A DNA stretch of 16,042 bases from an uncultured Ruminococcus sp. (GCA_902803035.1 CADCON010000195.1:1-16042); one strand, 5' to 3'; counted from the first letter of the stretch, positions 7,712 through 15,750 are shown. Notes: generated by a model not told the origin, from the letters alone. Numbers and translations: made by a program.

Positions 7712-8473
7712 ATGGATGAAAACAACAATACAGGACTGGATTTATTTGAAGGAAACCCCGCGATGCAGGAAGCCATTATGTCACACGCCAATGAGCTTCT
7801 CGACACGCTGCTGGATTTCAAGGAACTGATGTTCTATTATTCCTCCGCTATCTGGGAAATCCGAACCAAGCTGGAGATTCTTGATACCGAATTTGAATTG
7901 AAATACCAGCGCAATCCGATCAGCTCCATTCAGACCCGTCTGAAAAGCCGCATCAGCATCATTGAAAAAATGAAGCGCAAGGGATGGGAACTGACCACCG
8001 AAAGCATTGAAACGCATCTCAGCGATATTGCGGGCATAAGGGTCATCTGTTACTATGTCGATGATATTTACAGCATAGCCGAAGCCCTCATCAGGCAGAA
8101 CGACATCGAACTGATCGAACGGAAGGATTACATCGCCAATCCCAAGCCAAACGGGTACAGAAGCCTTCATCTGATTGTATCCGTTCCGGTTTATTTCGCG
8201 GAATCCACCCGAAGGATCAAGGCGGAAATCCAGATCCGCACCATTGCCATGGATTTCTGGGCAAGCCTTGAGCATCAGATCAAATACAAAAAGCAGATCA
8301 GCGATCCGCAGCAGATTTCCGACCAGCTCAAGAAATGCGCCGACATCATCACTTATACGGATCTTCTCATGCAAAGCATCAGACAGCAGACCGATGATGA
8401 CCAGGCAGAGATGTCAGAGCTTGACAAAATCTATGACAAGCTGAAAAAATTCGATGTTCCGATCGGGGACTGA
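7712..8473 (+). CDS. Single-domain (p)ppGpp synthetase (RelA/SpoT-domain small alarmone synthetase)
   Basis: 253 residues. It transfers pyrophosphate from ATP to GDP or GTP to make the stringent-response alarmone. Synthetase motifs occur in order: TRLKSRISIIEKM (75-87), DIAGIRV (105-111), KPNGYRSLH (145-153), EIQIRT (172-177) and FWASLEHQIKYK (182-193). No HD hydrolase domain, TGS or ACT domain is present, so it resembles the RelP/RelQ group. It is somewhat longer than the roughly 210 residues usual there because of N- and C-terminal helical extensions. The ATG at 7712 has AAAAGGG 11 bases upstream, a rather wide spacing; an ATG at 7701 is out of frame and too close to that site. I found no convincing promoter in 7590-7711. 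The paralogue (RelP or RelQ) cannot be decided from sequence reading alone. Confidence 0.93.
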   Translation: MDENNNTGLDLFEGNPAMQEAIMSHANELLDTLLDFKELMFYYSSAIWEIRTKLEILDTEFELKYQRNPISSIQTRLKSRISIIEKMKRKGWELTTESIETHLSDIAGIRVICYYVDDIYSIAEALIRQNDIELIERKDYIANPKPNGYRSLHLIVSVPVYFAESTRRIKAEIQIRTIAMDFWASLEHQIKYKKQISDPQQISDQLKKCADIITYTDLLMQSIRQQTDDDQAEMSELDKIYDKLKKFDVPIGD

Positions 8474-8479
8474 ATCTGA

Positions 8480-8521
8480 AAAAGTGCCTTCTTCCGTCGT
8501 TGACGGTTGAAGGCGCTTTTT
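8480..8521. terminator. Bidirectional terminator between convergent genes
   Basis: A 12-bp outer stem (8480-8491 with 8509-8520, one G-U pair) and a 5-bp inner stem (CCGTC 8494-8498 with GACGG 8502-8506) are flanked by A runs on one side and T runs on the other. It starts 6 bases after the synthetase stop and ends 3 bases before the histidine kinase stop, so it serves both transcription units. Confidence 0.92.
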
Positions 8522-8523
8522 GG

Positions 8524-9618
8524 CTAATCGGACGCCGCAGGGAAGTAAACATAAAAGGTCGTTCCTCTGCCGATTTCGCTTTTGACCGTAATTTCCGCGT
8601 TAGCAAGCTCGGCGATTCTCTTGACGATGGAAAGACCAAGTCCGTTGCCGTCGGATTTATGGGAATGGTCGCTCTGATAAAACTTGTCAAATATTCTCTT
8701 GATCGTTTCGCTGTTCATTCCTTCGCCGCTGTCGCTAATTTCCACACAGATCCGGTCGTTTTCCCGCGCGCATTTCACGTACACGTTGCCGCCCCGGTGA
8801 GAGAATTTTATCGCGTTACCGATGATGTTGAGCCACATCTGTGAAAGCATCTCTTCATTGAAATTGTACCTGATTTCTTCCAGCTCAAGCTCAATCGTCA
8901 CTTCGTTTGAATTCCATTCCTTTTCAAGAAGCAGTACAATTCGCCGTATCTGTTCGTCAAGATAAAAATCGGTCTTATCAGTTACAATCTGCTGGTTTTC
9001 AAACTTTGTCAGCAGCAGAATATTGGAAGAAAGCCGTGCCAGTCGGTCGGATTCATAAGAGATGATATCCGTATATTCCTTACGCTGATCGTCAGTGAGC
9101 GTATGATGCTCATTGTCCTTCTGAAGCTGTCTGGCAAAGCCCCGGATGGATACAATCGGCGTCTTGAATTCGTGAGAAAAGCTGTTGATAAAATCATTGC
9201 GGAACAATTCGGTCGCTTCAAGCTCACTTGCCATGCTGTTGAAGCTGCGCATCAGATTATTCAGCTCGCCGATAACCGTCTGTTCGGACAAACGCACCTT
9301 AAAATTTCCCTGCCGTATTTCCTCATTGGCGGCAATCAGCCTGCGTAAGGGATTGATGAAAAGCTTGCCCACAAAAACAGCGAGAATGGTGCCGATCACC
9401 ATGCAGGAAAAGATGACAATGACCGGCAGAATCAGCGGTGTCAGGGCGGCGGAGGGGATAAAATCGAGAGAATACAATATGATATATACGCTCGCCGTAA
9501 TAAGGCCCGCGGATACCAGTATCAACAGGACAAGCAGCGTGTACGCTGTCCGAAGTGATCGGAGCGAATGGATACGCTTCCGGGTTTCCTTTGCCTTTTT
9601 CAGCAGCCTTTTGTTCAT
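8524..9618 (-). CDS. Membrane sensor histidine kinase (HAMP-HisKA-HATPase_c)
   Basis: 364 residues. A basic N-terminus precedes two membrane helices (about 25-49 and 60-83) joined by only about ten residues. A HAMP linker (84-137) follows, then HisKA with His149 in SHEFKTPI as phosphorylation site, and HATPase with N box NIIGNAIKFS (Asn268), G1 DSGEGM (296-301), F box FDKFYQ and G2 GNGLGLSIVKR (324-334). All catalytic motifs are intact. The very short outer loop leaves no room for a usual extracellular sensor domain, so the signal may be sensed within the membrane or by a partner. The ATG shares its A with the TAA stop of the response regulator gene, indicating translational coupling and a cognate pair. 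It is the last gene of the minus-strand operon. The signal is unknown. Confidence 0.95.
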   Translation of the reverse strand: MNKRLLKKAKETRKRIHSLRSLRTAYTLLVLLILVSAGLITASVYIILYSLDFIPSAALTPLILPVIVIFSCMVIGTILAVFVGKLFINPLRRLIAANEEIRQGNFKVRLSEQTVIGELNNLMRSFNSMASELEATELFRNDFINSFSHEFKTPIVSIRGFARQLQKDNEHHTLTDDQRKEYTDIISYESDRLARLSSNILLLTKFENQQIVTDKTDFYLDEQIRRIVLLLEKEWNSNEVTIELELEEIRYNFNEEMLSQMWLNIIGNAIKFSHRGGNVYVKCARENDRICVEISDSGEGMNSETIKRIFDKFYQSDHSHKSDGNGLGLSIVKRIAELANAEITVKSEIGRGTTFYVYFPAASD

Positions 9619-10289
9619 TACTTCGCCACCGCCTTGTATCCCAATCCGCGAACGGTGACGATTTCAAAATCGCTGTTATTCTTGAAGCGGTCACGCAGAC
9701 GGTTGATATGCACGTCAACCGTCCTTTCGTCTGTTTCGCTGTCCATGTCCCATAGCTCGTCCATCAACTGACGGCGCGTGAAGACTTTATTCTGATAGGA
9801 AAGGAGCTTGAAAATCAGCATGAATTCCTTTTGCGGCAGCTCAAGCGATTCGCCACCGTATTCAACCGTCATGGAATCATAGCTCAGCTTTATCCCGCCA
9901 ACGACAATGCACCTTTCGCTGGCGATCTTCGCCCTGCGAATCAGCGCGTTGATGCGGAGAAGCATTGCCTCCTCGTCAACCGGCTTGACCATGTAATCAT
10001 CTGTCCCGGACAGGAACCCTTCCCGCTTATCATCGTGTGTTTCACGCGCTGTGACCATCAGAATCGGAACGTCGCATCCGCCCTCGCGGAGCATTCTGGT
10101 AAGCTGAAATCCGTCGATTCCCGGCATCATTACATCCAGCACAAGCAGATCGACCTGCTTTTTATCCATTATTTTCAATGCTTCCTCGCCGTCACAGGCG
10201 GGAATGGCATTGTATCCGTTCTGAACCAGCACTGTTTCCATCAGCCGGCGGGTATTCTTATCGTCCTCAACTACCATTATGTTAAACAT
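9618..10289 (-). CDS. OmpR/PhoB-family response regulator
   Basis: 223 residues. The receiver domain (1-118) has the acidic pair Glu8/Asp9 with Asp10, phosphoacceptor Asp52 in VLDVMMPG, Thr80 in MVTAR and Lys102 in VKPVDE, so it should be phosphorylated normally. The C-terminal winged helix (about 125-221) shows ELPQKEF, the FTRRQLMDELW segment, recognition helix DERTVDVHINRLRDRF and the final TVRGLGYK hairpin. The start has a weak GGTGAT site 6 bases upstream. It follows the Mini-III gene by 28 bases and overlaps the kinase gene by one base, so the kinase is its likely partner. The targets are unknown; the promoter at 12032-12060, which would drive its own operon, is a natural candidate. Confidence 0.96.
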   Translation of the reverse strand: MFNIMVVEDDKNTRRLMETVLVQNGYNAIPACDGEEALKIMDKKQVDLLVLDVMMPGIDGFQLTRMLREGGCDVPILMVTARETHDDKREGFLSGTDDYMVKPVDEEAMLLRINALIRRAKIASERCIVVGGIKLSYDSMTVEYGGESLELPQKEFMLIFKLLSYQNKVFTRRQLMDELWDMDSETDERTVDVHINRLRDRFKNNSDFEIVTVRGLGYKAVAK

Positions 10290-10317
10290 TTTTTCATCAC
10301 CATATTTTTCAAAGCCA

Positions 10318-10737
10318 TTATTCTATGGGGGCATTCCCGTCCTTGCAGAATTCAAAAAGCTCCCGCAGACGGCGGTTGTTCCCGCTCAGATAAAGATAGC
10401 CGAAGAGAGCTTCCAGACCGGTCGCGGTGTGATAGGCCGCCGACGCCTTTCTCGGAGAACGCGATGTATGATGATTGCGCCCTCTGCGGAAGACGCCTTC
10501 TTCCTCTTCGGTCAGGTGGGGGAGAATACGCTTCATATATTCCGCCTGTGCCTCGCACCTCACCATGGCGACGGCGCGGGTGTGCTGCTGCGCGGCGTGC
10601 GCTTTGCTGAGTGACGCAAGATATTCCCTGACCAGCAGACCGAACACGCCGTCTCCGACGAATGCCAGCACGTCGCTTCCGCATTGCCTTGGATCGCATT
10701 CCAATCCAAGCAGGGTGTTGTTGTTTTCGTCTGTCAT
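10318..10737 (-). CDS. mrnC: Mini-ribonuclease 3
   Basis: 139 residues, the usual size for this enzyme. Mini-III is a dimeric RNase III catalytic domain without the double-stranded RNA-binding domain; in Bacillus it matures 23S rRNA ends. Visible features are LAFVGDGVFGLLVREYL (Asp29 in the GDxV/I motif), CEAQAEYM, TEEEEGVFRRGRN, SPRKASAAYHTATGLEALFGYLYL (Glu109) and a short C-terminal helix. Family members usually have Glu or a similar residue where this protein has Gly33 (GDAxFE versus GDGVFG), a small deviation next to the active site. The ATG overlaps the stop of the upstream ATPase gene (ATGA), with AAAGGGG 11 bases ahead. In many Firmicutes this gene lies next to cysS or a SpoU-type methyltransferase gene; here it sits between an ATPase and a two-component system. 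Confidence 0.92.
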   Translation of the reverse strand: MTDENNNTLLGLECDPRQCGSDVLAFVGDGVFGLLVREYLASLSKAHAAQQHTRAVAMVRCEAQAEYMKRILPHLTEEEEGVFRRGRNHHTSRSPRKASAAYHTATGLEALFGYLYLSGNNRRLRELFEFCKDGNAPIE

Positions 10738-11996
10738 TTCAGTTCAAGCCCCTTTGAAAGACGCGCTTCCGCATAATGAATGAACTGAACCGCCGTCCTC
10801 GGCGAACGTCCTTTCTTCGCCAAAGCCCATCGCTCGGCTGCTCTCTCAAGCTCATCATGATCTATGTCGAAGCATCTTTCCTCCGCGAGCGCGTGTACAA
10901 TTCTGAAGTAATTATTCCGGTCGGGGGCAAGGAATGCCACCTGCACGCCGAAACGGTCGGAAAGCGAAAGCGATTCCTGAATGGTATCGGCAAGATGAAC
11001 CTCGTCGCCCTTGCGCGCCGACATGGTTTCATTCAGCAGGTGCCGGCGGTTAGTGGTCGCGTAGATCAGGGCGTTGTCGGGGCGCGAAGCAATGCCGCCT
11101 TCCAGAACGCCCTTCAGCGCGGCGTAATTCTCGTCGCCCGCCTGAAATGACAGGTCGTCGATAAAGATGATGAATCTCAGCGGAAGCCCCGCTATTTCCT
11201 GCACGATGTCGGGAAATTCGCTCAGGTAGGGCTTGGGAAGTTCTATGAGTCTGAGTCCCCTGTCGCAGTATTCATTGAGAAGCGCTTTGACGGTCGATGA
11301 TTTTCCCGTACCTCTGTCGCCGTAAAGCAGGCAATTGTTGGCGGGAAACCCGTCAAGAAAGGCAATGGTGTTGTCTACCACCGGCTGACGTATCAATTCA
11401 TACCCCGTAAGCATATCAAGTCTGACAAGATCCGGATTGGGAATGGGAATGCACTTTCCGTTTCTTCTGACAAAGGCGACGTATCTGGCAAATTCCCCGC
11501 AGCCATTCGCCATATGAAAACGCACGATACCCTCCAGGGTTATTTCCGTGGAGCCGCATTCCCAGCAGGGCAGAATGCTCAGGGGATCCTCGCCGAATCC
11601 GGCCTTGCGCGGATACGCGTCGATCAGCATTTCAGGCGTCAGCGTCGAAACAGCCCGCAGGGTATCGAGATCCCGGCGGACCGCCTGCATCGTCATGCCG
11701 GACGACCACGCCTCCGATCCGTCGCAGTCCACCGCCTCACCACCAGCCGCGGCGCGTGTGAACACATTGTCATCATATACGGCCTTGTTGTAAATCGCGT
11801 CGCTCAGCGATTCGGCGCGGCTTTCCTCACGGGACAGCACGGAAAAAAAGCGGCCCCATCTCATGGCGAATTCATCAGGCGCCTTGTCCATCGCGCCGAG
11901 GAGATCCAGCAGACTGCTGAAAAGCTCGGTTTCCAGCAGTCCGTGATACACCGAAAGCGCGGATAATCTGATTTTCATCATTGATAATGGATTCAT
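10734..11996 (-). CDS. DUF815-family AAA ATPase
   Basis: 420 residues from the ATG at 11996. The N-terminal half is helical and poorly conserved. The C-terminal half is an AAA core with Walker A GDRGTGKSS (226-234), Walker B FIIFIDD (275-281), the sensor strand YATTNRRHL (312-320), and SDRFGVQVAF followed by a helical lid. This matches the DUF815 family, whose cellular role is unsettled. Start choice: an in-frame TTG at 12023 would add nine residues but has no ribosome binding site and lies only about 2 bases after the predicted transcription start. The ATG at 11996 has GGAAAGAAGTG ending 6 bases upstream. It is the first gene of the operon and overlaps mrnC by 4 bases. The variable region includes three cysteines in CWECG and NGCG contexts whose meaning is unclear. 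Confidence 0.9.
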   Translation of the reverse strand: MNPLSMMKIRLSALSVYHGLLETELFSSLLDLLGAMDKAPDEFAMRWGRFFSVLSREESRAESLSDAIYNKAVYDDNVFTRAAAGGEAVDCDGSEAWSSGMTMQAVRRDLDTLRAVSTLTPEMLIDAYPRKAGFGEDPLSILPCWECGSTEITLEGIVRFHMANGCGEFARYVAFVRRNGKCIPIPNPDLVRLDMLTGYELIRQPVVDNTIAFLDGFPANNCLLYGDRGTGKSSTVKALLNEYCDRGLRLIELPKPYLSEFPDIVQEIAGLPLRFIIFIDDLSFQAGDENYAALKGVLEGGIASRPDNALIYATTNRRHLLNETMSARKGDEVHLADTIQESLSLSDRFGVQVAFLAPDRNNYFRIVHALAEERCFDIDHDELERAAERWALAKKGRSPRTAVQFIHYAEARLSKGLELK

Positions 11997-12002
11997 AAAA
12001 AA

Positions 12003-12013
12003 CACTTCTTTCC
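12003..12013 (-). promoter_or_regulatory. Ribosome binding site deciding the DUF815 ATPase start
   Basis: Read on the minus strand this is GGAAAGAAGTG, followed by six T and then ATG at 11996. It is an imperfect AAGGAGGTG. The alternative TTG at 12023 has nothing comparable. Confidence 0.6.
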
Positions 12014-12031
12014 AATCATTCAACTGAGTTA

Positions 12032-12060
12032 ATTCTACTCTATTACAGCCTTAAAGTCAA
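12032..12060 (-). promoter_or_regulatory. Promoter of the DUF815-mrnC-two-component operon
   Basis: On the minus strand TTGACT (12060-12055) and TAGAAT (12037-12032) are separated by exactly 17 bp. Transcription would start near 12025. No other convincing promoter was seen between the four genes, so all are probably cotranscribed. Confidence 0.78.
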
Positions 12061-12120
12061 TCTTAATTCGGAATATGATGTTTCCCCGCTGTAAATTTTT
12101 GATAAATTTCAATAAACCTA

Positions 12121-12149
12121 TTGGCAAGATGATAAAAATATGATATGAT
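12121..12149 (+). promoter_or_regulatory. Promoter of the SbcD/SbcC-like operon
   Basis: TTGGCA (12121-12126) and TATGAT (12144-12149) with a 17-bp spacer; start predicted near 12156. It is back to back with the minus-strand promoter, with 60 bp of AT-rich DNA between the two -35 boxes. Confidence 0.75.
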
Positions 12150-12188
12150 AAATAGTTGTATATCTTATTGACAGGGGCGAAACACATA

Positions 12189-13319
12189 ATGACAACATTT
12201 ACCATGGTCCATACTTCAGATCTGCACTTAGGTTCGCTTTTTTCGTCTACCCCAGAAGTGGCCGATCAGATGAGGATGGAGCAGTTAGATACATTGAAGC
12301 GGATTCTCGATATCTGCACAGAAAACAAGGCGGACGCGCTTCTCGTCGCGGGCGATTTCTTTGACTGCATGAGGGTTGACGGTGACTATCTGGACGAGGT
12401 CAAACGTCTGATCAGCCATTACACTGTCCGGATTTTTATCACTCCGGGTGAACACGATCCCTTTACTCCCGATTCCTGCTATAACACAGAATGGCCGCCC
12501 AATGTGCATATTTTCCGTGGAAAAATGGAGAAGGTAGAGATTCCTGAAAAAAATACCTGTGTATGGGGCGCGGGATTTACCGGCAGTAAATGCGAACAAT
12601 CGCTGTTGAAAGACTTCAGACCAGTATGCAGCAGAATCAATGTGCTGGTACTTTACGGCGACCTGGTTGAAGGAATGAATGCTGACAGCGTCTACAATCC
12701 CATTTCTGTGGAAGAACTGGCACAGTGCGGCGCGGATTATGTCGCACTGGGGCGTTCGCATTCCTTTGAGTATTATGAGCAGAACGAACTGCTGTACTGC
12801 TATTCCGGAATGCCCGCTCCGCTTGGCTTTGATGATAGGGGAGAGAAGGGCGTTCTCTGTGGCTATGCCGCCAAAGGCTTCGCGCGTATGACATTCAATC
12901 CGCTTGTCACACGTGCTTATTGCAGAGAAAAGATTGATGTGAGCGGCTGTGTTGACACCGCCCAGTTTGCCAACCGAATCATTTCCGTGCTGCGGGGCCG
13001 TTATGGCGAAAAATATTCCTGCCATCTTTTTGACATTTACCTTATAGGCACGCCGGCGCCCGGCGTGGTTCCGGTGCTGTCCGAACTGAGAAGCCTGCTC
13101 GACGCTTCCTCACTTTTTTACGCGCGGATCACGGACGTAACTTCACCGACAGTGAATTTTGAGCTTCTGATGAACGACGGCTCTCTCAAAGGTGCCTTTG
13201 TCAGAAAGCTGTTTGATAAGAAGCAGGGAGACAGTGCCAATACGGAAAAATATATGCGTGCGCTGCTCTATGGACTCAGCGCGTTTGAAGGGAACGTGAA
13301 TATTGATGAAGATTATTGA
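12189..13319 (+). CDS. SbcD/Mre11-like (YhaO-type) metallophosphoesterase with altered metal ligands
   Basis: 376 residues from ATG 12189, which has AGGGG 11 bases upstream; a TTG at 12156 falls on the predicted transcription start and is unlikely. The fold is that of Mre11/SbcD calcineurin-like nucleases: SDLHLGS (Asp11, His13), AGDFFD (Asp56), then a motif that should read GNHD but reads GEHD (Glu88, His89). The usual motif-IV His is Tyr156 (LVLYGDL), and the usual GHxH reads GRSH (Arg189, His191). Thus three of about eight metal-site residues are replaced, while surrounding motifs and spacing are kept. The C-terminal part is a capping domain. Active SbcD proteins are Mn-dependent nucleases that form a complex with an SbcC ATPase, and the next gene encodes such a partner. 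Whether this one still cuts DNA is doubtful from the sequence. YhaO-like subtypes are the nearest guess. Confidence 0.88.
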   Translation: MTTFTMVHTSDLHLGSLFSSTPEVADQMRMEQLDTLKRILDICTENKADALLVAGDFFDCMRVDGDYLDEVKRLISHYTVRIFITPGEHDPFTPDSCYNTEWPPNVHIFRGKMEKVEIPEKNTCVWGAGFTGSKCEQSLLKDFRPVCSRINVLVLYGDLVEGMNADSVYNPISVEELAQCGADYVALGRSHSFEYYEQNELLYCYSGMPAPLGFDDRGEKGVLCGYAAKGFARMTFNPLVTRAYCREKIDVSGCVDTAQFANRIISVLRGRYGEKYSCHLFDIYLIGTPAPGVVPVLSELRSLLDASSLFYARITDVTSPTVNFELLMNDGSLKGAFVRKLFDKKQGDSANTEKYMRALLYGLSAFEGNVNIDEDY

Positions 13320-15684
13320 GATAAATATCAAATGCTTCGGAAGGCTGAAGGATTTTGTTCTCAGACCCGGCGACGGGGTCAACATTGTTTTCGGAAAGAA
13401 TCAATCCGGAAAATCCACTGTAATGGCTTTTATCAAGGCGGTGTTCTACGGGATGGAATCCGCTGAGAAACGCAGGCAGTACGAGCCTTGGAACGGCGGT
13501 CAGCCTTCCGGAACCATATTGTTTGAGCATGAAGGAACAGAATATCTTCTCAGCAGAACATTCGGAGAAGCAAAGGGCTACGATAAAATTTCACTCTACA
13601 ACAACACCGCCAAAGAAACTGTCCCGCTTTCGCCGGGCGAGGAACCTGGCGCGCACGTATTCGGGATAAACATCAAGACCTTTGTCAGCACGGTTTTTAT
13701 CGGACAGGGAGGCGTTCCCGTCGATGGTGAGAACCGCGAGATTACGGAAAGGCTGATTAACCTGAGTGCGGCCGGAGATGAGAACATTTCCAAAAAGGAA
13801 ATTGAAAAAAGGCTTACCCGCTCGGCCGCTGCGCTGGATTCCAAAAAAACAGGGGCCATTCTTCCTGATCTTCGCCAGCAGAAGCGGGATCTGATTGAAA
13901 AGCGCGCAGAAATGCAGCGGGTTCTTACCGATGCGGACGAATTAAGGCAAAACATCACCATTGATGCAAGACAGATCCGGATTTTGGGAGAAGAAAAAAC
14001 ATTTCTTGAGGAAATGCTCGACAGGTTTCAGAAGCTCGAAGAATTGAAAGAAATCGACGACATTCTTCGCAAAAGGGAAGAGGTAGCCTCCATGGAGGCT
14101 AAATTCAGCAAGCTGGACGCGCTTTTCAGCGGCGAGCTTGCTGACGGAATGAGCGAATTCATGGCTTCTTCCGACAAGCTGCTTGCGGAAAAGAAAAAAC
14201 GGGAGGAAGAGCTTCAGGCAAAAACCGATGAACTGGAGGAGCTGAGAAGGCAGACCGTCACAATTGACCGTTCGAAACTCAATATGACGGACACTGTGAA
14301 TCGGTATCTGAAAGAGATCAATGTCGCATTTGATCAATATGACACGCTCATGAAAGACAAGCGGGAGCTTGAGAGGGCATTGGAATTTCATGAGGAGCCG
14401 AAACAGGAATCCGATGATCTCAAAATGGTGATCGGCATTTGCGCGGTTGTCGGGGTAGCAGCCATCATACTGGGTCTGGCGATTCACTGGGTTTTCTATA
14501 TTTTTGGTCTTTTCGCCGTGTTGGGCATTCTCGTTTACGTAAAGATCTATAAGAAGGGCGTAGACGAAGATGATATATTCAGCGAAATCGAAGTAAACCT
14601 GAGCGAAGTCAACAACCAGCTTCTTGCGCTGGACGATCAGTACCGCTTTATTCTGGATGCTTTCGGCGTGCGTACAATGGAAGAATTTGACAGGCTGTAC
14701 AAATCCATTGAGCTTAACCAGAACAGGTACATAGAGGCAAGAGAAAAGAAGAGAAAAATCGAGAGAGAAATGTCCACTCTCAAAGAAGCCCTTGATGACG
14801 TCCGCGAACGCCTTCGTCAGAATCTGAATCAATATCATGAGACACAATCCAGCGAAGAAGCGGAAGGCATTATTTCAAGGCTTGATACTCTGAAGCGTGA
14901 GCATGAGCAGCTAGCCATCAGGCTGTCCGCCGCCAGAGATGTTTACAGCTTCATGCTCAGAAACCGGAACGTCGACGAGCTTGCGCTTTACGCTGAACAG
15001 ATTCGCAACAGTGTCAATCTCGATGTGCCGGATTCATTTACTGTTGAGAATGTCAGGAGCAAATTGGCGACTGTCAATGAACAGCTCGACGAAATGAAAC
15101 AAAAGCTCGCAAAGGAAGAAACCGAGCTTCAATTGATACTGTACAGCACACAAAGCGTACAGGCCGTGTCAGACGAGATTAAATCCATCAGTCACCGAAT
15201 CGAGCATTATGAATTTGAACTGGGCGCCATCAATGAGGCTATCGCAACACTCAATGAAGCATTCCGTGAAATGCAGATTGATTTCGGTCCCATGATCAAT
15301 TACCGCGCGACACGCGTGCTCAATGGTATGACCGGCAATCCTGACGGAACGGTGCTTGTTTCGGATAAGCTGTTGCCGACCTATGCGGAACAGGGCGACA
15401 GCCAGCCGCGCGGCAGCGAATTGATGGGCGCGGGAACATATGATCAGATTTATCTTTCGCTGCGGCTTGCCTTGTCCGGCGTAATTACAGATGAAAAGCT
15501 CCCTGTGATGCTGGATGATTCGTTTGTTCAGTTCGATGATGAGCGCATGACTGACGCGCTTCGTTTCATCAAGGAAGACAACGCGCTCGGTGAGATCGGT
15601 CAGGTCATTATTTTTACCTGCCATAAGCGAATGATTTCCGCTGCAAAAAAACTGGATATGACCGAAAGCGTATTCAGTATGTAA
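13306..15684 (+). CDS. SbcC/Rad50-like (YhaN-type) SMC ATPase with a membrane hairpin in the coiled coil
   Basis: 792 residues from ATG 13306, overlapping the SbcD-like gene by 14 bases, with AAGGGAA upstream; the adjacent TTG at 13303 adds one residue. The N-terminal ATPase half has MKIIEINIKCFGRLKDF and Walker A GKNQSGKST (13393-13419). Long heptad-like coiled-coil stretches occupy about residues 185-365 and 425-660. Between them lie two hydrophobic helices (14425-14547) separated by only a few residues, at the place where SbcC and Rad50 carry a zinc hook; no CxxC hook is present. The C-terminal half has a degenerate signature MGAGTYDQIYLSLRLAL (near 15424), Walker B LPVMLDDSF (15499-15525) with a second Asp in place of Glu, and an IIFTCHKRM His switch. 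These variants are typical of YhaN-like proteins. It is expected to work with the SbcD-like protein, tethered to the membrane. Confidence 0.9.
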   Translation: MKIIEINIKCFGRLKDFVLRPGDGVNIVFGKNQSGKSTVMAFIKAVFYGMESAEKRRQYEPWNGGQPSGTILFEHEGTEYLLSRTFGEAKGYDKISLYNNTAKETVPLSPGEEPGAHVFGINIKTFVSTVFIGQGGVPVDGENREITERLINLSAAGDENISKKEIEKRLTRSAAALDSKKTGAILPDLRQQKRDLIEKRAEMQRVLTDADELRQNITIDARQIRILGEEKTFLEEMLDRFQKLEELKEIDDILRKREEVASMEAKFSKLDALFSGELADGMSEFMASSDKLLAEKKKREEELQAKTDELEELRRQTVTIDRSKLNMTDTVNRYLKEINVAFDQYDTLMKDKRELERALEFHEEPKQESDDLKMVIGICAVVGVAAIILGLAIHWVFYIFGLFAVLGILVYVKIYKKGVDEDDIFSEIEVNLSEVNNQLLALDDQYRFILDAFGVRTMEEFDRLYKSIELNQNRYIEAREKKRKIEREMSTLKEALDDVRERLRQNLNQYHETQSSEEAEGIISRLDTLKREHEQLAIRLSAARDVYSFMLRNRNVDELALYAEQIRNSVNLDVPDSFTVENVRSKLATVNEQLDEMKQKLAKEETELQLILYSTQSVQAVSDEIKSISHRIEHYEFELGAINEAIATLNEAFREMQIDFGPMINYRATRVLNGMTGNPDGTVLVSDKLLPTYAEQGDSQPRGSELMGAGTYDQIYLSLRLALSGVITDEKLPVMLDDSFVQFDDERMTDALRFIKEDNALGEIGQVIIFTCHKRMISAAKKLDMTESVFSM

Positions 15685-15709
15685 TTCTTAAAATGAATGA
15701 TTGATTTTC

Positions 15710-15750
15710 CCGCTGCACAAAAGCGCAAGGCTGATGTGCAGCGGTTTTAT
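15710..15750 (+). terminator. Terminator after the SbcC-like gene
   Basis: A perfect 9-bp GC-rich stem (CCGCTGCAC 15710-15718 with GTGCAGCGG 15736-15744) with a 17-nt loop is followed by TTTTATTC. It begins 25 bases after the stop codon. Confidence 0.88.

Noticed and set aside
9831..10610. 259-codon open frame on the + strand
   Set aside because: It is antisense to the response regulator and mrnC, both of which are intact recognisable genes.
12021..12040. Partial dyad GAGT/ACTC near the minus-strand -10 box as an operator
   Set aside because: Only 4-bp arms around a 7-bp centre; expected by chance.
13942..14847. 301-codon open frame on the - strand
   Set aside because: It is antisense to the coiled coil of the SbcC-like ATPase and has no motif of its own.
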